The notes under the pieces: generated by a model | What the model saw: the letters and a program-made list of their open reading frames with translations, nothing else | What the model was told of the DNA's origin: nothing | Database searches by the model: none | Position numbers and translations under genes: made by a program | In this document: one piece after another, positions 28,201 through 36,145 of the stretch | Numbering within the stretch: position 1 is the stretch's first letter | Layout: each line of letters begins with the position of its first letter | From: CAVYUC01 sp963771595 | GTDB taxonomy: Bacteria > Bacteroidota > Bacteroidia > Bacteroidales > Prolixibacteraceae | NCBI GenBank assembly: GCA_963771595.1 | Contig: CAVYUC010000016.1 | Coordinates: 62,001 to 126,000, forward strand | Direction of reading: 5' to 3' | Length of the DNA stretch: 64,000 bases

Positions 28201-29775
28201 CCACCGCCGCATCACGATATTTATTCAATTGAAGATCTTGCCCAATTGATTTACGACTTAAAAGCCACTAATCCGGAAGCCAAAGTTTCGGTAAAACTGG
28301 TATCGGAAGATGGTGTTGGAACAATTGCAGCAGGCGTTTCAAAAGCATTTGCCGATATTATTATTATTGCAGGTGCATCGGGAGGAACAGGTGCAAGTCC
28401 GGCAAGTTCAATAAAACATGCAGGATTACCGGTAGAACTTGGTATTGCCGAAGCCCAGCAAACGCTGGTTTTAAATAACCTCCGGGGCAGGGTAAAACTG
28501 CAGGTTGACGGTCAGATAAAAAATGGCCGCGATGTGGTTACCCTGGCATGTTTGGGCGGCGAAGAATTTGGGTTCTCCACTTCTGCATTAATTGTACTGG
28601 GCTGCATTATGATGCGCAAATGCCACATGAATACCTGCCCGACCGGAATTGCCACCCAGGATGAAACCCTGAGAAAACGTTTCATCGGCAAATCAGAATA
28701 TACCATCAACTTTTTCAAATTTGTGGCCCAGGAAATCAGGGAATATCTGGCTGAAATGGGATTCCGTAAATTTGAAGATATTGTTGGACGGACCGATTTA
28801 CTGGAAGTTGACAATGAAGTAATGAACTGGAAAACCGGAAATGTCGATTTTTCGCGGTTGCTTTATATTCCAAAAGAAGCCAGGGAATATGCTATTCATA
28901 ACACGCACACCAATGCAAGTCCGACAAAAGGACACATCGATTTCGAATTAATTAAGGAAGCAAAAAAAGCTATCCGCGGTTCTGAAAAAGTGTGGTTGTC
29001 GCATAAAATTGTAAACGTGGACAGAACCACGGGCGCCATGCTTTCCGGCGAAATTTCGAAACGGTATGGCGAAAAAGGGTTGCCCGAAGATACCATTAAC
29101 TGTACGTTCAATGGTACAGCAGGTCAAAGTTTCGGGGCTTTTCTTGTAAAAGGTGTTACATTCCGGCTCGAGGGCGATTCGAATGATTATATCGGCAAGG
29201 GATTGTCAGGTGGAAAAATAATTGTCGTACCGCCGGCAGGTTCCACATTCAAACCCGAAGAAAATATTATAATCGGAAATACCTCGTTTTACGGAGCAAC
29301 CAGCGGCGAAGCTTATATTCGCGGAGTTGCCGGAGAACGTTTCTGTGTGCGTAATTCCGGAGCAAACGCAGTGGTGGAAGGCACCGGCGATCATTGTTGC
29401 GAATACATGACCGGCGGCCGTGTTGTTGTACTCGGCAATACAGGAAGAAATTTTGCCGCAGGTATGAGTGGCGGAATTGCCTATGTTCTGGACGAAAAAG
29501 GAGATTTTGACTACTATTGCAATAAAGGCCTTGTTGACCTGGTACCTGTGGAAGATAAAGGTGACGTGAACGAACTGCAAACAATGATTAACAAACATTT
29601 GCTTTATACACAAAGTTCGCTTGCCGCTAAAATATTAACAAATTGGGAAGAATATCTGCCTAAATTCGTGAAGGTAATTCCATTTGAATACCGGAAAGTT
29701 CTGGAAGAACAAAAACTTCTTGAACTTCAAAAGAAATTGCAATTAACGGAGGACGATCCTTCCCGTCACGAATAA
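25252..29775 (+). CDS. gltB: glutamate synthase, large (glutaminase/synthase) subunit
   Basis: About 1507 residues, the normal GltB size. Cys22 in DNCGIGFVAH is the N-terminal nucleophile of the glutaminase domain after removal of a 21-residue propeptide, which favours the ATG at 25252 over earlier TTG codons. The FMN domain carries the 3Fe-4S cluster cysteines in CIMMRKCHMNTC, and the C-terminus is the GXGXG beta-helix. It uses glutamine and 2-oxoglutarate to make two glutamates; electrons come from GltD. gltD follows 34 bases later. With amtB/PII and proABC nearby this forms a nitrogen assimilation neighbourhood. Confidence 0.96.
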   Translation: MTEMRLPKAQGLYNPDNEHDNCGIGFVAHIKGKPSHDIVKRGLEVLRNMDHRGATSADNSTGDGAGLLMQIPHEYFSEVLNINAGDPGKYGTGLIFLPKEKNEADVCLDILSKNIKEEGLTLVCYRDVPIDSSAPGEIAKTTEPIVKQVFIKANLERDTLERKLYIIRKLTEREIRNSDLKHKESFYQPSLSAKIIVYKGMLTPEQLQNYYLDFKSEKFKSAIALVHSRFSTNTFPTWDLAQPFRIVAHNGEINTIRGNRLWMQAREALMKSEVFGEDLKKLLPIIEEGKSDSASFDNVLEFLHMAGRTLPHALCMMIPESFNEKNPIPESLKAFYEYHSTIMEPWDGPASMVFSDGRYIGGTLDRNGLRPSRYVITKNDLVVMGSEVGVQTFKPDEIKVKGRLRPGKILLVDTQLGIIIPDEEVKEQLSRRNPYQMWLKENRMLMKDIKVKKRVPSSIDNFNVYAKTFGYSKEDVYGLIQPMCETAAEPTSSMGNDVPLAVFSDKPKRFFDYFKQMFAQVTNPPIDPIREGLVMALTNYIGSLHSNILVESPDHCKLIKFLGPILTNTDLGKIKDLKDEMFSHEVIPMIFPVKEGLKGFEASFNQILKHAEEAVDKRKNYIILTDRNIDENHAPIPSLLAVAAVHHHLIKKQKRMQVGIIVETAEAREVNHFALLLGYGASVINPYLAFAAIERMVKEGKIEQEYKEARKNYIKAIDKGLLKVLSKMGISTLRSYHGAQMFEAVGVSKELIDKYFKGTASKIGGIGLEEICKEATIFHEEAFRVQNTPEPPLFNNNGVYVWRKNGEHHAWNPESVGLLQWATRTNDYNKYKQYSALIDQQNRKPAFIRSCFKHKKNPIPIEEVEPIENIMKRFVTGAMSYGSISIETHEALAQTMNAIGGRSNTGEGGEDPARFGTDRNSKIKQVASGRFGVTNNYLMNAEELQIKIAQGAKPGEGGQLPGFKVNKIIAKTRNSTPGITLISPPPHHDIYSIEDLAQLIYDLKATNPEAKVSVKLVSEDGVGTIAAGVSKAFADIIIIAGASGGTGASPASSIKHAGLPVELGIAEAQQTLVLNNLRGRVKLQVDGQIKNGRDVVTLACLGGEEFGFSTSALIVLGCIMMRKCHMNTCPTGIATQDETLRKRFIGKSEYTINFFKFVAQEIREYLAEMGFRKFEDIVGRTDLLEVDNEVMNWKTGNVDFSRLLYIPKEAREYAIHNTHTNASPTKGHIDFELIKEAKKAIRGSEKVWLSHKIVNVDRTTGAMLSGEISKRYGEKGLPEDTINCTFNGTAGQSFGAFLVKGVTFRLEGDSNDYIGKGLSGGKIIVVPPAGSTFKPEENIIIGNTSFYGATSGEAYIRGVAGERFCVRNSGANAVVEGTGDHCCEYMTGGRVVVLGNTGRNFAAGMSGGIAYVLDEKGDFDYYCNKGLVDLVPVEDKGDVNELQTMINKHLLYTQSSLAAKILTNWEEYLPKFVKVIPFEYRKVLEEQKLLELQKKLQLTEDDPSRHE

Positions 29776-29809
29776 CAGATTTTCAAACTAAAAAACAGAG
29801 CTATAAGAT

Positions 29810-31237
29810 ATGGGAGATCCAAAAGGTTTTATGTTAGTACCGCGGAAACCAGCGGGATACAGACCTGCCAAGGAAAGAGTTTATGATTTTGGTGAAGTTG
29901 AGCAAACGTTAAATGAAAAAGACAGAAGATTGCAGGCTTCGCGATGCATGGATTGCGGAATTCCTTTTTGCCACTGGGCTTGTCCTGTGGAAAGTAAAAT
30001 TCCGGAATGGCAGGATTCATTATATAAAGGAAATAAGGAAGAAGCTTACGACATCCTTCATTCCACAAACAGTTTTCCTGAATTCACAGGCAGGGTTTGC
30101 CCGGCTCCCTGCGAGCATTCCTGTGTTCTTGCCATTAATGAAGAGCCGGTTACAATCCGCGAAAATGAATGTGCTACAGTTGAACAGGCATTCGAAGCCG
30201 GAATAATAAGGCCAAATCCGCCACATGTAAGAACCACAAAAAATATTGCGATTGTAGGTTCCGGACCAGCAGGTCTTTCGGCTGCCGATTTGCTGAACAA
30301 GGCTGGACACCGCATTACCGTTTTCGAAAAAAATGATGCCATTGGCGGATTACTGCGATACGGAATTCCGGATTTTAAGCTGAATAAAAGGGTTATCGAC
30401 CGTCGCCTTGAACTGTTTGTTGACGAGGGAATAGTTTTCAAAACAAATACAACGGTGGGAGTTGACATTTCGAAAGACGATCTGGTTAAAAGTTTCGATG
30501 CCGTTTTGCTTGCAGTTGGCGCAGAAAATCCACGAAACCTCCCGGTGGAAGGCCGCGATTTGGAAGGAATCCATTTTGCCATGGACTTTCTGACGCAACA
30601 AAATAAAAAAGTAGCGGGACAAACCATCCCTGAGAATGAGCGAATTTCAGCCAAAGATAAAAACGTGCTGATTATTGGTGGTGGCGACACTGGTTCCGAT
30701 TGCGTTGGAACATCCAACCGCCAGCATGCCAAATCGGTGACCCAAATTGAAATTCTGCCAAAACCTCCTGAAAAACGAACAACAAACGATCCATGGCCAT
30801 ATTGGGCAAATGTGTTGAGAACATCCAGCTCGCACGAAGAAGGTTGCGAGAGGCGCTGGAGCCTTTCCACCAAACGTTTTATTGGCGAAAACGGAAAATT
30901 AAAGCAGGTAGAACTGGTGCAGGTGGAATGGGAAAAAGATGAAACCGGCCGGTGGATTTTAAAAGAACTACCCGGAACCAACGAAATTCTGGATGTTGAT
31001 CTTGTGTTGCTGGCGATGGGTTTTACACAACCCGTGCATACCGGATTATTGGATAGTTTGGGAATTGAATACGACAACCGCGGAAATATAAAAGTGAACG
31101 GAAACAAGCAAACATCGGTGGATAAGATTTTTGCAGCAGGCGATTCGGAAAAGGGCGCCAGTCTTGTGGTTCATGCAATCCAGGCAGGAAAAGTTGCCGC
31201 ACATTACATCAATGAATATGTGCTGGCCGAAAAATAA
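29810..31237 (+). CDS. gltD: glutamate synthase, small (NADPH) subunit
   Basis: A 475-residue protein. The N-terminal domain has the cysteine pattern CMDCGIPFCHWACPV and CPAPCEHSC for two 4Fe-4S clusters. The FAD site is VGSGPAGLSAADLL (about residues 148-161) and the NADPH site GGGDTGSDCVG (about 290-300). It passes electrons from NADPH to GltB. Start and stop are well placed against the family. A long hairpin follows the stop and the next gene converges on it. Confidence 0.96.
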   Translation: MGDPKGFMLVPRKPAGYRPAKERVYDFGEVEQTLNEKDRRLQASRCMDCGIPFCHWACPVESKIPEWQDSLYKGNKEEAYDILHSTNSFPEFTGRVCPAPCEHSCVLAINEEPVTIRENECATVEQAFEAGIIRPNPPHVRTTKNIAIVGSGPAGLSAADLLNKAGHRITVFEKNDAIGGLLRYGIPDFKLNKRVIDRRLELFVDEGIVFKTNTTVGVDISKDDLVKSFDAVLLAVGAENPRNLPVEGRDLEGIHFAMDFLTQQNKKVAGQTIPENERISAKDKNVLIIGGGDTGSDCVGTSNRQHAKSVTQIEILPKPPEKRTTNDPWPYWANVLRTSSSHEEGCERRWSLSTKRFIGENGKLKQVELVQVEWEKDETGRWILKELPGTNEILDVDLVLLAMGFTQPVHTGLLDSLGIEYDNRGNIKVNGNKQTSVDKIFAAGDSEKGASLVVHAIQAGKVAAHYINEYVLAEK

Positions 31238-31265
31238 AACAATACAGATTTTTCATAATTAATTA

Positions 31266-31309
31266 CAGTTCAGCAGGTAGCCGGAATTCCGGCTGCTGCC
31301 GCTGAACTG
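31266..31309. terminator. long hairpin between gltD and the converging acyltransferase gene
   Basis: CAGTTCAGC (31266-31274) pairs with GCTGAACTG (31301-31309), and inside it AGCCGGAATTCCGGCT (31279-31294) is a perfect 16-bp palindrome. Only two to six bases between the arms are unpaired. It ends 2 bases before the stop of the minus-strand gene. T-runs are weak, so it may act as an RNA-protecting or transcription-ending structure for both genes. Confidence 0.55.
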
Positions 31310-31311
31310 AT

Positions 31312-32205
31312 TTATAAAGTAAGCGGAATATCGCCGGGCCGTTTATGTTTCCACCGGCGGTGCGACCACATGTAAAATTCCGGATGCCGGTTTATAACTT
31401 CTTCCATTTTGCGAATATAAATTTTCATGATTTCAGCTTCACTCATTTCTGCAGGTTTTTCACAAATCAATTCAAATTTGGTTCTATATTTTCCACGCCC
31501 TGTTTTTTCCATCTTCTGAAAAAATACCGGATAATTAAATCGTTTTGAAATCGCCGCCGGACCAGTATAAAACATGGTTTCCTGGTTCATAAAATTCAAC
31601 CAGAATTTATGAAATTTCGGAGGAGTCTGATCGGCAATCAAACCAATTAAAACCGGTTGCTTATTTTTTTCAGCCTCCACTAACCTGCGCAAAATTTTCG
31701 AATTCTGAACCACTTCAGACCCCGTATTTGCGCGGTTTTGGTTCACAAACCGGTCGAAATTTTTGTTGTGCAGCGGTTTGTAAACTCCAAGCAGTTTATG
31801 TTTCACAAACAACGACACACTGCTGCTCCACTCCCAGTTGCAATAATGCATGGAAAGTACAACCACACTTTGTCCCCTGAGAAAAAAATCATACAATAAT
31901 TCCGGGTTTTCCACATTCATCCTTTTGCGAAAATCTGAATTTCGCATGCCGGCCATTTTTACTATTTCGATGGTCAAATCAGCCAAATAATGGAAAAACT
32001 TTCTTGAAATCTTCTTTATCTCCGCACTGCTTTTTTCTGGGAAGGAATTTTGAAGATTTTCCAGAACCACCGCTTTTCGGTAGCGGATTATATAATACAA
32101 AACGAAATATAAAAAATCGGAAAAAATATAAATGATACGAAAAGGCAACCGCGAAATCAGGGTTAAAAAAAAGATGCCGGTATTTGTAGCGAATGAAGAA
32201 CTCAT
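31312..32205 (-). CDS. lysophospholipid/lipid A acyltransferase family protein (LpxL-like)
   Basis: A 297-residue protein with an N-terminal membrane anchor (about residues 10-40). The acyltransferase HX4E motif is His120-Glu125 in MHYCNWEW, followed by a typical ADQTPP loop (about 212) and a basic C-terminus with SHRRWKHKRP. Such enzymes add a secondary acyl chain to lipid A using acyl-ACP at the inner membrane. In Bacteroidota the same fold also takes part in aminolipid synthesis, so the exact substrate is open. Confidence 0.88.
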   Translation of the reverse strand: MSSSFATNTGIFFLTLISRLPFRIIYIFSDFLYFVLYYIIRYRKAVVLENLQNSFPEKSSAEIKKISRKFFHYLADLTIEIVKMAGMRNSDFRKRMNVENPELLYDFFLRGQSVVVLSMHYCNWEWSSSVSLFVKHKLLGVYKPLHNKNFDRFVNQNRANTGSEVVQNSKILRRLVEAEKNKQPVLIGLIADQTPPKFHKFWLNFMNQETMFYTGPAAISKRFNYPVFFQKMEKTGRGKYRTKFELICEKPAEMSEAEIMKIYIRKMEEVINRHPEFYMWSHRRWKHKRPGDIPLTL

Positions 32206-32297
32206 AATTCGTAAATGAGGCAGTAAAACTACGTTTTTTAACGTAAATTTCGACAGATTTATTTTACTTTATAATTTCGTTTTTTAAAGAAGAAAAC

Positions 32298-33068
32298 ATG
32301 AAACTACAAATAACACTATTTTCCATGTTGTTATCCGTTGGAATATTTGCACAACCGCAGTTTATTGCTCACCGGGGCGCGTCGTACCTGGCGCCGGAAA
32401 ATACAGTTGCTTCGGCAAAAATGGCCTGGGAAGCTGGAGCCGATGCTGTAGAAGTGGATGTGTACCTGACCAAAGACAACCGCATAATGGTTATGCACGA
32501 CAAAGACACCAAACGGACCTGCTCGGGCAAAAAAAACCTGACTATAGAAAACTCACCTTCTATGCTATTGCGCGATTTGGACGCCGGTTCGTGGAAAGAT
32601 GAAAAATTTGCAGGCGAAAAAATACCTTTCCTTTCCGAAATTATTGAAACGGTTCCGGAAGGAAAAAAACTGGTTGTGGAGATAAAATGCGGAACCGAAA
32701 TTTTACCCCATTTAAAAAGAAACCTCGAAAAAAGTGGAAAAGAAAAGCAGATTGTTTTTATATGTTTCGATTGGAAAACGATACTGGAAACAAAAAAAGA
32801 ATTTCCGGCAAATGAATGTTACTGGTTAAGTTCATCGAAACAGGGGTTAAATAAGAAAATGGAAAAGGCTGCAGAAGCCGGACTTACCGGTGTCAACCTT
32901 CGATATAATATTGTTGACCGGGAAATTATGAACTCTGCCCGCGAAAATAATTTAAAGGTGCTGACCTGGACTGTTGATGATCCTGCGGATGCCCAACGTT
33001 TAACTGAACTTGGAGTTGTCGGAATTACTACCAACCGGCCGGGATGGCTGAAACAACAAATACAGTAA
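32298..33068 (+). CDS. secreted glycerophosphodiester phosphodiesterase
   Basis: A 256-residue protein with a signal peptide ending in GIFAQ. The GDPD domain starts FIAHRGASYLAPENT with catalytic His25, then AVEVDVYLTKDNRIMVMHD supplies the metal ligands and second histidine. GITTNRPGWL closes the domain. It splits glycerophosphodiesters into glycerol 3-phosphate and an alcohol in the periplasm. It is divergent from the LpxL-like gene and followed by a strong terminator. Confidence 0.92.
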   Translation: MKLQITLFSMLLSVGIFAQPQFIAHRGASYLAPENTVASAKMAWEAGADAVEVDVYLTKDNRIMVMHDKDTKRTCSGKKNLTIENSPSMLLRDLDAGSWKDEKFAGEKIPFLSEIIETVPEGKKLVVEIKCGTEILPHLKRNLEKSGKEKQIVFICFDWKTILETKKEFPANECYWLSSSKQGLNKKMEKAAEAGLTGVNLRYNIVDREIMNSARENNLKVLTWTVDDPADAQRLTELGVVGITTNRPGWLKQQIQ

Positions 33069-33078
33069 ATTACCATCA

Positions 33079-33110
33079 AAAAAAGCTTCCTTTTTACAGG
33101 AAGCTTTTTT
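33079..33110 (+). terminator. terminator of the GDPD gene
   Basis: A 12-bp stem, AAAAAAGCTTCC (33079-33090) with GGAAGCTTTTTT (33099-33110), has an 8-base loop and a T-run. It starts 11 bases after the GDPD stop codon and can act on both strands. Confidence 0.85.
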
Positions 33111-33131
33111 AAAGCAAATAATTGTAGTCCA

Positions 33132-33188
33132 ATGGAACTTTTTACACCGGATTTTAAAATGAATTCATTTTTATATCCGGGGTTCCAT
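33132..33188. other. nested inverted repeat beyond the DUF1328 gene
   Basis: ATGGAAC (33132-33138) pairs with GTTCCAT (33182-33188) and CCGGAT (33147-33152) with ATCCGG (33175-33180), forming a long broken hairpin with an AT-rich centre. It lies past the stop of the small DUF1328 gene on the minus strand and may be its transcript end. Confidence 0.4.
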
Positions 33189-33214
33189 CATGTAAAAACA
33201 GGGAACTAAATCTT

Positions 33215-33382
33215 TTATTTGAAACCTCGAATTCCGCCAGCAATAAGCGATATAAGAAGTAAAACAATAAAAATGTAAAAAATAATTTTAGCGATCCCAG
33301 CAGCACCTGCTGCTATACCTCCGAAGCCAAACAATGCGGCTACCAGGGCAATTACAAGAAAAATAATAATTAATCTAAGCAT
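33215..33382 (-). CDS. DUF1328 (YtjA-like) small membrane protein, 55 residues
   Basis: A 55-residue hydrophobic protein starting at the ATG complementary to 33380-33382. It has two membrane helices (about residues 3-20 and 33-48) with the glycine/alanine block FGFGGIAAGAAGIAK between them, which is the DUF1328 signature, and ends AGGIRGFK. These short proteins are widespread, often stress-induced, and of unknown function. The same strand carries the PorT-like and OmpA-like genes upstream, so it may share their transcript. Confidence 0.85.
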   Translation of the reverse strand: MLRLIIIFLVIALVAALFGFGGIAAGAAGIAKIIFYIFIVLLLISLIAGGIRGFK

Positions 33383-33400
33383 AATATTTAATTTTTAAGG

Positions 33401-34036
33401 TTAAAAGATAATTCCGGCATAAATCTGTATCACCGTATTTCTTGCATCACCCAACATCAACTGTGTAGGCTTGTCATCTTTGGCCACACTTGTTAAACCG
33501 AGATTGTAATTAAATCCCAGCACAAGCGGGTCGAGTGTAAAACCAAGCCCGGCAGTTAAACCAACATCAAATGCATTAAAATAATCACGATTTATATCAT
33601 CGTTGGTGTTAATATCAAAAAAATCAAGTACTTCTGCATCTGTATCAACATTTGCATTCACCAGATAACTAAAATACGGTCCAAACTGGAATTCAAAATC
33701 TTCGGAAAGATTATATACCAGTTTTACAGGAACTTCAATGTAATTAAGATTAAAATCCGCTTGTCCGTCGGCAATTAAACTTTGATCAAAATTGTTTTTA
33801 AATCCTTTTGATGTATACAAAAGTTCCGGCTGAACTGCGAATGATTCATTCACCATCATTTTATCGAAAAGCCCAACATGAAACCCATATTTGAGGTTGC
33901 TGTCGTTATTTCCTTCCACCGTCATATTCGACAGGTTTAATCCTGCTTTAACTCCCAAATGGGAATATTGACTATATGCGGCTGTTGAAAACAATAGTGC
34001 TGTAACAATGAGTAAAATTTTTTGTGTGTACTTCAT
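33401..34036 (-). CDS. outer-membrane beta-barrel protein (PorT/OMP_b-brl type)
   Basis: A 211-residue protein with signal peptide MKYTQKILLIVTALLFS (cleavage near AYSQ). The mature part begins HLGVKAGLNLSNM, the common opening of the Bacteroidota porin-like barrel family, followed by eight amphipathic strands; VQPELLYTSKGF is typical. It ends in an aromatic residue (GIIF), expected for outer-membrane insertion. The ATG at 34036 is preferred to an upstream TTG. It lies 24 bases after the OmpA lipoprotein gene, so the two are probably coexpressed. Confidence 0.85.
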   Translation of the reverse strand: MKYTQKILLIVTALLFSTAAYSQYSHLGVKAGLNLSNMTVEGNNDSNLKYGFHVGLFDKMMVNESFAVQPELLYTSKGFKNNFDQSLIADGQADFNLNYIEVPVKLVYNLSEDFEFQFGPYFSYLVNANVDTDAEVLDFFDINTNDDINRDYFNAFDVGLTAGLGFTLDPLVLGFNYNLGLTSVAKDDKPTQLMLGDARNTVIQIYAGIIF

Positions 34037-34060
34037 AATCAAATAATTTTAAGGTTGTGT

Positions 34061-34744
34061 TTAAAGATTTCCTAACTCGCCTTCTTTTGCAGCTTCTTTT
34101 AATTTTTCGTTGGCATAAATTGCCACTTCCACTCTGCGGTTAAGCCGTCTTCCTTCTTCGGTTGAGTTATCGGCAACCGGTTGATTTTCGCCGTATCCAA
34201 CTTCTGTTATCCGGGCATTTTTCACACCCAGCGACACCAAAAAGTCCGAAACAGCATCTGCTCTTTCTTCGGACAATTGTTTATTGTAAGAATCTGTTCC
34301 TTTACTATCGGTATGTCCTTCAATCAGAATAGCTGTGTCTTCGTATTTCTTCAGTGTTTCAGCAAGTTGCGACACATTTTCGCGTGCCGGTCCGGTAAGT
34401 TTCGACGAATCAAACGCAAACAAGATCCCTGAATCGAAAGTAATTTTTATACCTTCTCCAACCCGTTCCACATCGGCGCCTTCCAAATCTTCATCAAGCT
34501 CTTCAGCTTGATTATCCATGTATTTGCCAATAAGTGCACCTGCTGTACCGCCAATAACAGCTCCAAAAATTGCTCCTTTTGCCGTATTGTTCGATTTTGA
34601 ACCAATGGCCCCGCCAATGGCTCCTCCTGCACCGGCTCCTACTGCTCCTCCCTGCAGGGTTTTTGAAGTATTACAACTAATTGGAATAATTAAGATGAGC
34701 AGAAATGCTACTACACTACTCAAATTTCGATGTCTTCTTTTCAT
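34061..34744 (-). CDS. OmpA-family lipoprotein with glycine-zipper domain
   Basis: A 227-residue lipoprotein with lipobox PISC (Cys24). Residues 33-75 are glycine-zipper repeats (GGAVGAGAGGAIGGAIG). The OmpA C-terminal domain (about 100-215) has FAFDSSKLTGPAREN, IEGHTDSKGTDSYN and LSEERADAVSDFL, which bind peptidoglycan. It should sit in the outer membrane and hold it to the wall. It is the first gene of a small minus-strand unit with the barrel protein and perhaps DUF1328. Confidence 0.9.
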   Translation of the reverse strand: MKRRHRNLSSVVAFLLILIIPISCNTSKTLQGGAVGAGAGGAIGGAIGSKSNNTAKGAIFGAVIGGTAGALIGKYMDNQAEELDEDLEGADVERVGEGIKITFDSGILFAFDSSKLTGPARENVSQLAETLKKYEDTAILIEGHTDSKGTDSYNKQLSEERADAVSDFLVSLGVKNARITEVGYGENQPVADNSTEEGRRLNRRVEVAIYANEKLKEAAKEGELGNL

Positions 34745-34982
34745 ATTTTTTTATTTAAAGAATTACAAAAGATGATATTGGAATTACTGTGCCATAATCA
34801 GATTATGCCTTATTCAAACAGTTAACATATTCATTATTAAATATTTGAAAAAATTTAAAAAGATCGTGATTTATTTAGAATGTGGTACTTTATCTCTACA
34901 AAGTGGGGTTAAAATCTACAATTACATTCCAGTCAAAAGCTCAAATAGCGCAATATTAACCTGCTTTTTTTCAGTTAATTTT

Positions 34983-35669
34983 TTACTGCAGTGAATTACT
35001 ATTTGCATCAAAAACCGGTGAAGCATTATTTAACCAGTTTGGAAAAACCTGGCCCAGGCCTTCAAGAATAAACTGCATGGCAATGGCAGTTACAATAATT
35101 CCCAGTAAACGCGTAATAGCGGTGAAAACAATGGTATCAATTTTCTTTTCAATCCACGACGATGCCACCAGCACAACAAGCAAACCACTTAAAAAAAATA
35201 ACAGGATCAGTGTCAGAACGCCATAATCCGCCCACCAGTTTAAACCGGTACCAAACAACAACATAGTTGTAATGGAGCCCGGACCAACAATAATGGGAAT
35301 TGCCATTGGCACAATAATTTTACGAAAGCGCACTTTGGCCATTTGAAGCGGTGTGCCGTCACCATCTTCGTGATCTTTCATTTTTACATTTAATCCTCCC
35401 ACCATTTTAATACCGGTAGTTAGCAACAAAACTCCGCCTGCCACTTTAAAAACGGTTAAATCGATAGAGAAAAAATCGAGAATATATTTCCCGCCGGTAA
35501 GAAACGCCGACAAAACAATGAAAGCAAATCCAACGAGCATACTTGCAGTTCGCAACCGCACGCGACGCGGCACGTCATAAGTTAACTGCGACCATAACGA
35601 AAGAATTGTAAGCGGGTTTATAATGGCAATTACAGCCACCATGAAATTTATGTAAAGGTTCCAGTTCAT
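34983..35669 (-). CDS. MarC family integral membrane protein
   Basis: A 228-residue inner-membrane protein with six predicted helices. Its starting NPLTILSLW, the stretch LLTTGIKMVGG, and the repeat-like IPIIVGPGSITTMLLFG are MarC family marks. Proteins of this family have no settled function; earlier links to multiple antibiotic resistance were not upheld, as I recall. It stands alone between the OmpA group and a small membrane protein. Confidence 0.88.
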   Translation of the reverse strand: MNWNLYINFMVAVIAIINPLTILSLWSQLTYDVPRRVRLRTASMLVGFAFIVLSAFLTGGKYILDFFSIDLTVFKVAGGVLLLTTGIKMVGGLNVKMKDHEDGDGTPLQMAKVRFRKIIVPMAIPIIVGPGSITTMLLFGTGLNWWADYGVLTLILLFFLSGLLVVLVASSWIEKKIDTIVFTAITRLLGIIVTAIAMQFILEGLGQVFPNWLNNASPVFDANSNSLQ

Positions 35670-35730
35670 AAAATGTAAAATATTTTTTTGGAATTTTGAA
35701 TGAATTTAATTTTCAATGATATACAGACGA

Positions 35731-36060
35731 TTACGATTTCTGCGCGGCAGATTTATTTTTTTCGGTTTTTTCCTGATCCTTATCAACGAGTTTTTCATCA
35801 ACCACTTTTTCGCCCTCGTCAATCTTTTTTTCCACTTTTTCAACGCGGCCTTTTTTGTCTTTCCTTTTAATTTTATCGATTATCTTCCGGAAAAAAGGAA
35901 TTTTGTACGACAGCAAAAAAAGTCCGGCAATTAAAAACACGTAACCCAGCGGAATAAAGGGCACCAGCATAAAAATTAACCCCAAAATAAGAATGATAAT
36001 CCCGGCAACCAGCCGGATGTATTCCTTATGTTTAGGTTTAATTTTAAATAATTGATTCAT
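35731..36060 (-). CDS. small membrane protein with charged coiled tail
   Basis: A 109-residue protein. Two adjacent hydrophobic helices (about residues 15-50) contain ILGLIFMLVPFIPLGYVFLIAG, which resembles small PGPGW-type transmembrane proteins. From residue 60 the chain is very rich in Lys, Glu and Asp (VEKVEKKIDEGEKV) and probably helical or disordered in the cytoplasm. Function unknown. The start at 36060 is the only ATG ahead of the helices. Confidence 0.7.
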   Translation of the reverse strand: MNQLFKIKPKHKEYIRLVAGIIILILGLIFMLVPFIPLGYVFLIAGLFLLSYKIPFFRKIIDKIKRKDKKGRVEKVEKKIDEGEKVVDEKLVDKDQEKTEKNKSAAQKS

Positions 36061-36145
36061 AACTAAAACTATTTGTTAATCATTTTTTGGTTTTATTTCT
36101 TTTTTCAAAATCCACCATTTTTTATTTCCGGAAAAACCATTCCGG

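Noticed and set aside
29206..29613. Antisense open frames within the 3' part of gltB
   Set aside because: These are shadows of a strongly conserved gene on the + strand, with Cys/His-rich or Arg-rich nonsense composition.
30058..31107. A long open frame of 349 codons antisense to gltD
   Set aside because: It lies wholly within gltD, has low-complexity Ser/Thr-rich composition as expected from reverse reading, and has no recognisable motif.
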